Source: Candidatus Cloacimonadota bacterium (GTDB lineage Bacteria; Muiribacteriota; UBA6191). From it: DNA of 64,000 bases. Below the pieces are notes generated by a model, which had not been told where the DNA came from, made no database searches, and was given only the letters and a program-made list of their open reading frames with translations. The stretch is taken from positions 62,001 through 126,000 of the forward strand of contig JAGSHD010000006.1 in the NCBI GenBank assembly GCA_023954715.1, in the 5' to 3' direction. Both the position numbers and the translations under genes were made by a program. Positions 26,689-35,696 of the stretch are shown here, piece by piece (positions within the stretch are counted from its first letter, which is position 1; each line of letters opens with the position of its first letter).

Positions 26689-29600
26689 TTATTCAACCAA
26701 TACTCTTAGATATTTAGGTAAGTCTATCAAAAGTACCTTTCTGCTTGATATATCTTTTTTAATTTGCCCACGAACCATATTCAAGGCCTTAGGATCATTT
26801 TGCAAAGATGGAGACTTCATTATGTGTTTCCAATCATCTTTTAGCATGGAGTAGTGAAAAAGTAAGTCACTATCTTTAATTTCGATCTTAGCCTCTTTTA
26901 AAAGTTTTAACCTACGAGCAAAAGATGGACTACTTGATTGATGTTTCTTATTTAACTGAGCTAACCTAATTTGTTTAGAAAACTTTTGTAGGCTTTGATC
27001 TAATGCATAGCTCTCCCAAGGAGAAGACCTTTGAAAATCAACACGTCGCATTGGTTTGATGGATTTTTTATAGTGCTTCATCTCTATTTTAGGGTGACTT
27101 AGTAAAGTAATCAAATAACTAGGGTTGAAAGATACACGAGGACTATTACCATATCGATCTACCTCGCTACTTTCGCTTTCAAATTTTAATAGATCCATCA
27201 TATCTAATTTTTTGTTCTTGTAGAGATCTCTTATAAAAGGGTTGTACTTCCATGCGCCTGGTAATTTGTGTTGTGGAATTGCTGAGTTTAAAGCTAAATC
27301 CAAGGATAGCATAGCACCATTATTATCAAACAAAATTGCTTTTTCTATGTTAACTTCTCCATTTACAATTTGTTTATAAGTAGATTTCATTTTTGTTTTT
27401 GAAAGAAAAAAGTTTATTGCTTTAGGCTTATATTCATACTCCAAGCTTGAAGGTAGATTTTTTAGTAAGCCCCTCTTACTTAAAGATAAATAAAGCTCCT
27501 TATTTTTAGATAAACTATCTATTATCTTTTTTGAAGTTACCGGTCTAAAGTAGCCTGATTTGACAAGTCTTTTTAATGTCTTTGCTCCTGCTTCACTAGT
27601 CTCTAATTTATTATCAAACATCATCAAGATAAAGCTATGAAGAAAAGACTGATCTCTAAGTAGTAGTGGATGACAATCGAAAATTAAATATGGATGATGT
27701 TTTAACTCCAATAAATGATGAATCTTAACAATATCAAATAACTTGGGTATTTTTTTGAAATAACCCGGCAACAAGTAAAAAATCTCGGGTTCTTCTATAA
27801 GTGCCTGCTCTAGGATTTCTCTTGGCAGATTGTTTATAAGCGAAATCGGACCATCAGAAAGTATATCCCACAATATGTTTGATGATGACATCCCTCTTAC
27901 GTCTATTGTGATTCCACAACTATCATTATTTTTAATCACTCCGAGTCCACGAGATTCACAATACTCGTTTAAAGCACTCCCATAACGATACCCTGAAAAT
28001 CGCTCATTTTTTTTAGAAATATGCCAATTCAATATATCGATTGCTTCTTCTCGCGGTGAGTTAGCATGGATAAATGGCGGAATATGCTCAAATTTCTTTC
28101 CAGGATGTAGTCTCAAATAGTTTTCATACTCTTGATAGGTGATTCGTTTTTCTATCAATGAGAATATTTTTTTATTTCTATCAAAGTGTACTCTCGTTTT
28201 AGCTAAATCAATATCAATTTTATCCGCTTTAGTCCCAAAATCTTGAAAAGAAGACATATCTACTTGATTTACTCTTCGAAATTGCTTATAGCTTGCTAGA
28301 TCCACTTGATAAATGAAAAAGCAAGCAATCAATATCCACTCTAATTTAACTAAAATCTTAGAAGCCACAACAGCAAAGAGAACTGTAGAAAAAACTCCGA
28401 TAGGAAGAGAAAGTCCTCCATAAAAAGCTAAGCACAAAAATAGTGAAATTAAGCAAATCACCTGTATTTTATCCATTCTAAAGATATCACTAAAGTAGTC
28501 TCTCCAAGTTTTAACATTGTCCACCATTTCAACTTGAAAGCCTTTAGATTCAAACTGGTTTCGTAATCCTTCCGCTGAAAAAGAGCTAATAAAAGTCCAA
28601 TCGCCTAACTGTGCTTTACATCTACCATTTAGATCAGTAATTTGAATTGTACCCATTTTCTCTAAACTCTGAACATCATATTTATAGACGTATCCCAAAC
28701 ATCGGTTAGACTGCACGATGTTTGTTTTATTGAAAAACAAAGTCTTCATTTGAAAGGTAAAACGTGTTTCACAAGGAAAACTAAGATAATCTATATCATG
28801 TTCACGGCATATACCTTGATCATTATCTATGATTTCACTACGATGAGCAGATAAGACAGCAACCAGCTCCTTCACATCTTTTTCGTATTTTGTTTTAACA
28901 AACACCAAATAAAACCAAGATGTACCTAATATCACAGGGATAAAACCATTGTAATACTCTGAGTAATGGTTATATAAAAACAATGCCGAAATAAATACAA
29001 TTCCCCCCCTTACAATTGGAAATTGTAAAATAGAGTCAATGAGTGGGATTTCAAACACATTATTAATAAAGTTTTTTGACCAGTCTCTTGCAAAATATAA
29101 GCTAAGTCCAATAGCCATTAAGATTAAATAAAACAATTGCTCTTGAAACTGATAAGAGTAATACTGAGAGTAAAATATCAAACTTGATTGAGATGCAATG
29201 TAGCTAAATCCATTGGTATCACTAGACTCAATGATATATTGATACATTGAATGCATAACTTGTGGAACCACAAGACTCATACTAAATAAAACAAAAGATA
29301 TACTAGCTAAACTAGCCCCGCTAACCTTAAAGTACGAGCTCCAATCATTAAAGAAATTTTGTAACTGCCCAACTCGAACCCCGATCATATTCAAATCTTT
29401 GATCTTATCTTGTTTTTCAAATGATTCTTTGAAAAGCTGACCATCAGATACTCCATATAAAGGTAGAGTAACCATTTCACTACTAAACTGATCTAATCCA
29501 CGAATATATGTAAAGTTAGGTACAAAAGGTAAATGGCGAATCAAAGAGATAAATGAGTAGTCATTGTCATCTTGATACAAAAATATCTCATCCGTTTTAG

Positions 29601-30300
29601 ATAAATAAAACAAGTGGCTATGGTGAGATATAAATATACCATCGGGATGCACTTCTGTGTAACAATCTTCTGATTGATTTACGCGATCTTTAATCATGAT
29701 AACGTTTATATAAAACACCGGAATTAAAGCCCACAAAGTCAAAACATAGTAGATAAAACCAGATACAGAGTGAAAGGCTTGCTCCATAAACCAAACGGAA
29801 ACACACAATACTAAACCAGTAGTAAAAGCCTGCAAAATCATAATGATGTAACCATAGTATCGATAGTAATAATCATTTTTTAGATTTGATTTATATTTAT
29901 GATACAAGTTGAGCGCTAGCTGATGATTCTCATGATTTTCTATGTAGTTTTGGAGTAATTTTAAAGCTTCTTTTAGATGCAGTCGATCAATCAATAACAA
30001 TACGACTTTTTCTAAACTATCTTGAGGGTTTTCTTTATCAAAGAAGTCAAAATTTGAGATATTTTCTACCAAAAAATCTGACTTAATCAACCGAAGTAAG
30101 ACCTTTTCTCTAGTAACTAAAGTATCAAGACTTTCATCATAGCTTAGAGTTACCAGTAATTTTTCAAGATCTAGGTATTGCTTTTTAGCAAACAAATCAA
30201 ATATCTGGGTATTGTAATGATCTACAGACACACCAAAAGTGTTCGCCCTATTTGGAGAAGCCAGTGTATTGTGATTTTGAGGTTTTGAAATTTTACTCAT
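26689..30300 (-). CDS. large multi-pass membrane protein of unknown function (1203 aa)
   Basis: The N-terminal 140 residues are helical and may be TPR-like (L-H-L-K-E-A-L-K-L-L-Q-N). Hydrophobic segments follow near 150-172, 178-200, 325-347, 375-397, 422-440, 450-465, 612-632 and 636-660, giving about eight membrane spans. Between them lie domains of roughly 110 and 140 residues. The last 540 residues are soluble, helical and basic, with repeated short helices. I recognise no family, catalytic motif or transport signature. The start ATG follows GGAGAATCC. It could be cotranscribed with the upstream DUF423 gene, which ends 30 bases before it. Confidence 0.8.
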   Translation of the reverse strand: MSKISKPQNHNTLASPNRANTFGVSVDHYNTQIFDLFAKKQYLDLEKLLVTLSYDESLDTLVTREKVLLRLIKSDFLVENISNFDFFDKENPQDSLEKVVLLLIDRLHLKEALKLLQNYIENHENHQLALNLYHKYKSNLKNDYYYRYYGYIIMILQAFTTGLVLCVSVWFMEQAFHSVSGFIYYVLTLWALIPVFYINVIMIKDRVNQSEDCYTEVHPDGIFISHHSHLFYLSKTDEIFLYQDDNDYSFISLIRHLPFVPNFTYIRGLDQFSSEMVTLPLYGVSDGQLFKESFEKQDKIKDLNMIGVRVGQLQNFFNDWSSYFKVSGASLASISFVLFSMSLVVPQVMHSMYQYIIESSDTNGFSYIASQSSLIFYSQYYSYQFQEQLFYLILMAIGLSLYFARDWSKNFINNVFEIPLIDSILQFPIVRGGIVFISALFLYNHYSEYYNGFIPVILGTSWFYLVFVKTKYEKDVKELVAVLSAHRSEIIDNDQGICREHDIDYLSFPCETRFTFQMKTLFFNKTNIVQSNRCLGYVYKYDVQSLEKMGTIQITDLNGRCKAQLGDWTFISSFSAEGLRNQFESKGFQVEMVDNVKTWRDYFSDIFRMDKIQVICLISLFLCLAFYGGLSLPIGVFSTVLFAVVASKILVKLEWILIACFFIYQVDLASYKQFRRVNQVDMSSFQDFGTKADKIDIDLAKTRVHFDRNKKIFSLIEKRITYQEYENYLRLHPGKKFEHIPPFIHANSPREEAIDILNWHISKKNERFSGYRYGSALNEYCESRGLGVIKNNDSCGITIDVRGMSSSNILWDILSDGPISLINNLPREILEQALIEEPEIFYLLPGYFKKIPKLFDIVKIHHLLELKHHPYLIFDCHPLLLRDQSFLHSFILMMFDNKLETSEAGAKTLKRLVKSGYFRPVTSKKIIDSLSKNKELYLSLSKRGLLKNLPSSLEYEYKPKAINFFLSKTKMKSTYKQIVNGEVNIEKAILFDNNGAMLSLDLALNSAIPQHKLPGAWKYNPFIRDLYKNKKLDMMDLLKFESESSEVDRYGNSPRVSFNPSYLITLLSHPKIEMKHYKKSIKPMRRVDFQRSSPWESYALDQSLQKFSKQIRLAQLNKKHQSSSPSFARRLKLLKEAKIEIKDSDLLFHYSMLKDDWKHIMKSPSLQNDPKALNMVRGQIKKDISSRKVLLIDLPKYLRVLVE

Positions 30301-30330
30301 GGATTCTCCGATAATTATTGTTTTTAGGGC

Positions 30331-30732
30331 TTATGAAAAGTCTGTTCTTATTACTCCGTATAAAAAACTGATCCAAGCTACTATAAAACTCAAGCCACCG
30401 ATGGGAGTAATCATACCTAATTTTTTGATCCCAGTTAGAGCAATTGCGTACAAAGAACCTGAAAAAATTAATACTCCCAATACAAAAGCAATGCCTGCTA
30501 TAAATAATGGCTTAGTGCTAGGACTTTTACCACAAAACAAGACCAGCCCGATTAATGCTAAGCCATGACTCATTTGATATTGTACTCCTGTTTGAAATAA
30601 AGCCATTGCATATTCATTGAGGTGGCTTTTAAGCCCATGAGCACCAAAAGCACCTAGGACTACAGATAGACCACAAAAAACAATACCGATAATTAAAAAT
30701 ATTTTCATAGAATGTGGAGTTGAGGAATTCAA
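30331..30732 (-). CDS. DUF423 (YgdD-type) small membrane protein
   Basis: A 133-residue protein with four transmembrane helices. It has the DUF423 pattern: G-A-F-G-A-H-G-L-K in the first half, Q-T-G-V-Q-Y-Q-M-S-H-G-L-A-L between helices, and I-T-P-I-G-G-L-S-F near the end. The biochemical role of DUF423 is not known. Translation can begin at TTG 30732, with AAAGG six bases upstream, or at ATG 30708 (residue 9), which begins nearer the usual family start but lacks a ribosome site. I prefer TTG on the ribosome site. It probably heads an operon with the large membrane protein. Confidence 0.85.
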   Translation of the reverse strand: MNSSTPHSMKIFLIIGIVFCGLSVVLGAFGAHGLKSHLNEYAMALFQTGVQYQMSHGLALIGLVLFCGKSPSTKPLFIAGIAFVLGVLIFSGSLYAIALTGIKKLGMITPIGGLSFIVAWISFLYGVIRTDFS

Positions 30733-31018
30733 AATAGGCCTTTATTTATATATGAATGAGTAATTTTAGAAAACTATAGAGAATCAAACACATATTGAAT
30801 GTAAAACCCAACTAATGATTGGCCAAAAAAGCTATTCTATACTAATTAGTTTAAATGATTTGTTAGGTTTTTTTCAATAGGATAGTTAAACTTTTAGCTA
30901 TATACAAAATAGTTTTACCGATTCCATTTTAATTTTACCCACTTTTCTTTATAATGTCCCATAGAAATGAGACTATATATGGTAATATTTGTTATTAAGT
31001 ATTTAGTTTTGTTAAATA

Positions 31019-31041
31019 TGCCAAATCCACGAGTTTTGGCA
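31019..31041 (+). promoter_or_regulatory. hairpin in the long gap before the Bax-inhibitor-1 gene
   Basis: TGCCAAA (31019-31025) and TTTGGCA (31035-31041) form a perfect 7-pair stem with a 9-base loop, 65 bases before the start codon. It has no T run. The 373-base divergent gap 30733-31106 must hold promoters for both neighbours and otherwise shows only AT-rich sequence. Confidence 0.35.
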
Positions 31042-31106
31042 CGTTATTTACAATTAATATTTTAAGTTATTAATATTCATTCAAATTGAAACATAGGAGC
31101 AATAAT

Positions 31107-31862
31107 ATGATGAATCAAGATCCAAATTCACAATCAGATATTCCTTTTGGTTCTAGCCAAAACGATCAAGCTGAGACAGTTCACACAGGTTTTCGAGAAG
31201 TATCTCAAGAAGGCTTATCTACGTTCATTTCCCAAGTTTTTGGATGGATGTTCGCAGCATTATTTTTGACAAGTGCTACTTCTTATATTGTACTTAGCAA
31301 TGAAGCATTACTCAATGTGGCCTTCAAGTATATGTGGCCTTTAATTATCCTAGAGTTGTTTGCTGTAGGCTTTTTGGCTATACGTGTTCACAAAATGAGT
31401 CCAATCACTGCAACTGTAGTATTTTTTGCCTATGCTTTTTGTAATGGATTTACCTTAACTCCATTAATTGCTGCATATACTGGTGAGTCAATAGCTGGTA
31501 CTTTTATGATAACAGCAGGTACTTTTGGTTGTATGAGTTTTTATGGTATGACTACTAAAAAAGACTTAACAAGTTGGGGAAGTTTATTATTAACTGCTCT
31601 AATTGGTATTATCATCGCAGCTGTTGTAAACGTATTTATTTTACAAAGCAGTGGTTTTAGTTTAGTTATTTCTGGGATTGCTATTTTGGTATTTGTTGGA
31701 CTTATCGCTTATGATACTCAAATGATTAAATCTACTTACCAAGAGGGTATGGAGCGATCTGCTGCTGGACACAATCTAGCTATACTTGCTGCATTAAACC
31801 TATACTTAGATTTCGTTAATCTATTTATTCACTTACTTCAATTTTTTGGAGATAGAGAGTAA
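31107..31862 (+). CDS. Bax inhibitor-1 / YccA-family membrane protein
   Basis: The 251-residue protein has a polar N-terminus and seven hydrophobic helices. It includes V-F-G-W-M-F-A-A-L-F-L-T, F-F-A-Y-A-F-C-N-G-F-T-L and the family-defining A-Y-D-T-Q-M-I-K followed by L-N-L-Y-L-D-F-V-N-L-F-I-H-L-L. Members form proton/calcium leak channels or modulate FtsH (YccA). I chose ATG 31107 because TAGGAGC lies 7-9 bases upstream; TTG 31086 has none. A strong terminator follows, so it is a single-gene unit. Confidence 0.95.
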   Translation: MMNQDPNSQSDIPFGSSQNDQAETVHTGFREVSQEGLSTFISQVFGWMFAALFLTSATSYIVLSNEALLNVAFKYMWPLIILELFAVGFLAIRVHKMSPITATVVFFAYAFCNGFTLTPLIAAYTGESIAGTFMITAGTFGCMSFYGMTTKKDLTSWGSLLLTALIGIIIAAVVNVFILQSSGFSLVISGIAILVFVGLIAYDTQMIKSTYQEGMERSAAGHNLAILAALNLYLDFVNLFIHLLQFFGDRE

Positions 31863-31879
31863 AATATATCTTTTAAAAT

Positions 31880-31911
31880 GGCCCGCTTGTTATGCAAGCG
31901 GGCCTTTTTTT
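31880..31911 (+). terminator. strong intrinsic terminator after Bax-inhibitor-1
   Basis: GGCCCGCTTG and CAAGCGGGCC form a perfect 10-pair GC-rich stem with a TTATG loop, followed by seven Ts. It is the strongest terminator in the window and clearly ends the plus-strand unit. Confidence 0.95.
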
Positions 31912-32114
31912 ATGCTCTAGAGATTTGAACCAAACTGACCTTTTATCTATTGATAATAATAACTTTAGGGGTATAGGTACAAACCCTAGTTAAATATATT
32001 ACTTTTAAATTTAGTGACTCTTATTCGAAATGACTAATTTGCACAATATTATAATAGGATTGATATCGCTTGGGACTCTCACCGCATCGTATGATCTTTT
32101 ACTATCAGCCCTGG

Positions 32115-33014
32115 TTATTTAAGATGTTTTATAAAAAACTTTTTGATAGCCTCAGTTGCTGAAAACTCTTGATTGGTATCACCAACCAGCCATCTAGATA
32201 TGTGTTGCTTAGACCCCGGCCAAGTATGTCCACCATCGATCACCTTATATAATAATACCTCTGAGTTTTTACTACAGTCAAAAGACCGACTTATCATGAC
32301 TTTTTTTGTATTTTTTAAAACTTGATTGCTTTGACTTTTGCAGTGGTTTAATTGTGAAACCTTGGCAAAGCTTTCATCAACCGAGCGAATTTTACCCAAT
32401 TTTTTGAAAAAGAAGCGTACTTGCCCTCCTTCATAAGGAACCAAAGAATCTTTCGTCCCATTAATAATCAGAGCAGATGTTTCTTTAGAGAATTTACATT
32501 TATCATAAATATTATCTGTAATAACTCCTGTTACTGGAGCAAAAGCACGTATAAAGCCATCTCCTTCACAAGCTACTCGATAACTCATCATTGCCCCATT
32601 GGACATGCCTGTAATAAATACATTAGATAAACCTGCACCATTGGACTTTGATAAATCTCTTGCAATCTTTTTTAAAAAAGCAAGATCATCCACATCTTTA
32701 GTAATTTTTTTGAATTTTTTAGCTTTAACTAAATCTCGGCCATCTCTCCATTGTTTATCTAATCCTTGAGGATATACAACTAAAAAGTTATGGCTCGAAA
32801 CTAAACTTAAAAAGCCGGACTTTAATCTAGCAGATCTTTCCGCTGTCCCTCCCCCGCCATGTAAAACAAACAAAATAGGTTTTGGTTTGTCATTTAATGA
32901 AGCTACATACAAATAGTGACGCAGATGCCCTTGAAAACTTAACTCTTGTTTTAAAGGGCTCTGAGCAGCAATTGTGTGTACAAGCAAAATGAAGCAAACA
33001 ATTGCCTTATGCAT
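32115..33014 (-). CDS. exported PHB-depolymerase/feruloyl-esterase family protein (LpqC-like)
   Basis: A 299-residue alpha/beta hydrolase with signal peptide (to about A-A-Q, residue 18). It carries V-L-H-G-G-G-G (oxyanion loop), the nucleophile elbow G-M-S-N-G (Ser138), I-I-N-G-T-K-D before the acidic residue, and G-G-H-T-W-P-G with the catalytic His. These are hallmarks of the LpqC/poly(3-hydroxybutyrate) depolymerase group, which cuts polyesters or feruloyl esters. Its ATG overlaps the flotillin gene stop by 8 bases, so it is the last gene of the yqiJ-yqiK unit. That is an unusual partner. Confidence 0.88.
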   Translation of the reverse strand: MHKAIVCFILLVHTIAAQSPLKQELSFQGHLRHYLYVASLNDKPKPILFVLHGGGGTAERSARLKSGFLSLVSSHNFLVVYPQGLDKQWRDGRDLVKAKKFKKITKDVDDLAFLKKIARDLSKSNGAGLSNVFITGMSNGAMMSYRVACEGDGFIRAFAPVTGVITDNIYDKCKFSKETSALIINGTKDSLVPYEGGQVRFFFKKLGKIRSVDESFAKVSQLNHCKSQSNQVLKNTKKVMISRSFDCSKNSEVLLYKVIDGGHTWPGSKQHISRWLVGDTNQEFSATEAIKKFFIKHLK

Positions 33015-34746
33015 CTACACCTGTTGTGCTCTCAGTTTGAGGTGGCGGTACACTATTTACAGAAGCACTAAGTCCGTTTAGACTCGCGCCATTCATCCCA
33101 AGCTCTGATAATAAGGAGTCAACTAATGGTGATTGAGCTCTATAGCGTAATGCGGAGTTTACAACCTCATCAGCCAAGTTTGTAGCCCCATCCTTTGTAT
33201 TATTTGACTGGTTAGACCCACCTAAACCTTCTACATGCATAATATTGATTTTATCAATTTGCTCCATAGGTTTAACGCTTTGCTCTATAATGCCAGAAAC
33301 ATTCTCAATCAAGGCTAACTTCAATTTCATTTGAATCAAATCTGGACTCAAAATCATTTCTGCGTTATTAACTGCTTCAATACCTTTTGCTTCTGCTTCT
33401 TTTAATTTTAAAATCCCTTCAGATCTCAGCTTTTCTGCATCGGCTTCAGCTTGAGCGATGACTCTAACAGATAAAGCCTTGTCCTCACTTGCTTGCTTTT
33501 CTGCTTGTGCCGCAACTGTTATCTCAATGGCTTGGATTTCAGCAATTTTTCTAGCTTCTACTAACTCAGATGACTTTTGTCGCTCTGCTATTTCAAGTAC
33601 TTTTACAGTTTGAACTTTTTCATTTTCTCTAACTGCTTCTGCTTTTGCTTTGGATGCCTCTGCCTCTGCCTCTGATTGAGCTTTTGATTTTTCAGCAATT
33701 GCAATGGCTCTTTCTTGCTCTGATAACTCAATAGATTTTTTTCTAATGATTTCTGCTTGCTCTAAAGCCTGCATTTTTTCAATAGACTTTTGTTCAAGAG
33801 CCTGCTCTTTAGCGATTTGTTTTTCGGTGCTTAACTTCTCTGCTTCAATCTTGGCTTTATCTACCTCTAGTTTTGCAGTAATCTCAGCTTCTTCAGCTTC
33901 ACGGCTTCGGTTTGCTTTTTCTGTTGCAATCAAAGATGCTTGATTCGCTTTTTTAATTTCAATTTCTCTTTCTTGCTCAAGTCTTGCGTATTCTTCTTCT
34001 CTTCGGATTTCTAGTTGTTGCTTTTCACTTTCAAGATTTTTTGTTTTAATCAAAACTTCTGTTTCTTGGGTAATATCATTTCTTTGTTTTCTACGAGTTT
34101 CGATTTGTTGAGTTAACAGGGTTAAACCTTGAGCATCAAAAGCATTCTCAGGGTTAAAAAACTCCCTACTAGTTTGATCTAAACCTGTTAAAGACACAGA
34201 CTCTAGTTCAAGTCCATTTTTTAATATATCTTCAGACACTGCATGTTGTACCTTTTGTACAAAAGAACCCCTTTGTTCGTGGAGTTCTTCCATAGCCATC
34301 TCAGCTGCAACCGATCTTAAAGCATCAACAAATTTTCCTTCTACCAAATCTTTCAACATTTGTGGAGTTGTGGTTTTTGTACCTAAAGTTTGTGCTGCAT
34401 CAGCGATGGCCTCTCTTGTTGGCTTTACTCGAACAAAAAACTCAGCTGTAACATCCACCCTCATACGATCCTTCGTGATCAATGCCTGACCATTCGAACG
34501 TACGACTTCGAGCCGTAAAGTATTCATATTTACAGGAATCACATCATGCAATACCGGAAAGACCAATGATCCACCATCTAAAATTACACTCTGGCCTCCA
34601 AAACCTGTTCTTACAAAAGAAAGTTCTTTTGATGCCTTTGTATATAATTTAGATACAATAATACCAATGGCTATAATAGCTGCTAAAACAACTCCTGCAA
34701 TAAACACTGCACTTCCTAAGGCTGATCCACTCATTGATCCTGGCAT
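33007..34746 (-). CDS. yqiK: flotillin-family membrane protein (YqiK type)
   Basis: The 579-residue protein starts with a short Gly/Ser-rich stretch and one transmembrane helix (about 13-32). An SPFH/band-7 domain follows (about 45-230: F-V-R-T-G-F-G-G-Q, K-D-R-M-R-V-D-V-T-A-E-F-F-V-R). A very long coiled coil rich in Glu, Ala and Lys (about 235-460) comes next, then a C-terminal tail. This order is diagnostic of flotillins that form membrane microdomains. ATG with AAAGGA upstream. It lies 57 bases after the YqiJ-like gene, as in the E. coli yqiJ-yqiK pair, and overlaps the downstream esterase gene. Confidence 0.93.
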   Translation of the reverse strand: MPGSMSGSALGSAVFIAGVVLAAIIAIGIIVSKLYTKASKELSFVRTGFGGQSVILDGGSLVFPVLHDVIPVNMNTLRLEVVRSNGQALITKDRMRVDVTAEFFVRVKPTREAIADAAQTLGTKTTTPQMLKDLVEGKFVDALRSVAAEMAMEELHEQRGSFVQKVQHAVSEDILKNGLELESVSLTGLDQTSREFFNPENAFDAQGLTLLTQQIETRRKQRNDITQETEVLIKTKNLESEKQQLEIRREEEYARLEQEREIEIKKANQASLIATEKANRSREAEEAEITAKLEVDKAKIEAEKLSTEKQIAKEQALEQKSIEKMQALEQAEIIRKKSIELSEQERAIAIAEKSKAQSEAEAEASKAKAEAVRENEKVQTVKVLEIAERQKSSELVEARKIAEIQAIEITVAAQAEKQASEDKALSVRVIAQAEADAEKLRSEGILKLKEAEAKGIEAVNNAEMILSPDLIQMKLKLALIENVSGIIEQSVKPMEQIDKINIMHVEGLGGSNQSNNTKDGATNLADEVVNSALRYRAQSPLVDSLLSELGMNGASLNGLSASVNSVPPPQTESTTGVDA

Positions 34747-34803
34747 AATTTTCCTTTCTTTCTACCTAGTAAAGTCCTAGGCAACATATGATATATTTAA
34801 CTT

Positions 34804-35454
34804 TTAATTAATCTTTTCCGCGTACCAAGTTGAAGAATTATATTTTTCGATGATTACTACTTCATCCCCTTGTTTCAAACTTGAATCTTTCTGGTTTGGA
34901 GAAACCATCAAATAATGAGTTTTCCCATGTTCATCTTGAAGTTTTGCTTCGGTAGACTTCTCCCATATAGCTTCACCTATCGTAACAATAGCTGTTTTTC
35001 CTTCAAAAGATAAATTAGATACAGCTGATGTTTCATCTCCAGGAATAATCCTACTAAGCGCTCTTGAGGTGATACTCAACAAAGGAAAACTAATCAAAAA
35101 ACAAACACCAGAAACAGCCCATGGATTTGACATGGTACCTGTACTTTTCATACTAATTAGCTGAAGACCATAACCTATCAAGCCAAAAATCAATAAAAAT
35201 AGTATGATGATAACGAGACTTGGGACTCTCCCGACCGGAATCCACTGTAAAAAAACATGTAAGCCAGGGTGGTCTATCTCTGCGTTTACATCTAAATCAA
35301 TATCAAAGTCCACCTCGGGTATCATTTGATCTAAAAAGCTAGATATACCCAAACCAAAAGACATACTGACTAACTCCAAAAAACTTAATCCAAGAAGAAG
35401 CAGTATACATACAGTAAAGGGTAAGTTAGGTGAAGCACTTACAAATTCTAACAT
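34804..35454 (-). CDS. yqiJ: YqiJ/NfeD-like membrane protein with OB-fold domain
   Basis: A 216-residue protein has three membrane segments (about 12-34, 72-95, 107-127). An Asp-rich loop lies between the first and second (D-F-D-I-D-L-D-V-N). A C-terminal soluble domain (about 145-216) has the G-K-T-A-I-V and G-D-E-V-V-I-I-E-K-Y strands of an OB fold. YqiJ and NfeD proteins accompany flotillins, and the position directly upstream of the flotillin gene supports the assignment. The pair is thought to maintain membrane fluidity or organise microdomains. The promoter should lie in the divergent gap 35455-35696. Confidence 0.85.
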   Translation of the reverse strand: MLEFVSASPNLPFTVCILLLLGLSFLELVSMSFGLGISSFLDQMIPEVDFDIDLDVNAEIDHPGLHVFLQWIPVGRVPSLVIIILFLLIFGLIGYGLQLISMKSTGTMSNPWAVSGVCFLISFPLLSITSRALSRIIPGDETSAVSNLSFEGKTAIVTIGEAIWEKSTEAKLQDEHGKTHYLMVSPNQKDSSLKQGDEVVIIEKYNSSTWYAEKIN

Positions 35455-35696
35455 AAGTTTAATCCTCTACTATTAAATAATAGATTAAGTTTAAAACACT
35501 TTTCTGTCTTATTTTAAAGATTTTACGCTTAGCAATGTATCATTGTAAAATATTTATCTCAACGGTATATATCAACTTTTTGTTTTAGCCTACATAAATT
35601 TATGTGTTTATGAATCCATGCATTATAGAAGCATTTTTGATACAATTGACCCACTTTTCTTGATCTAACTTTAAGAAAAACTATTTTAGGAGCAAA

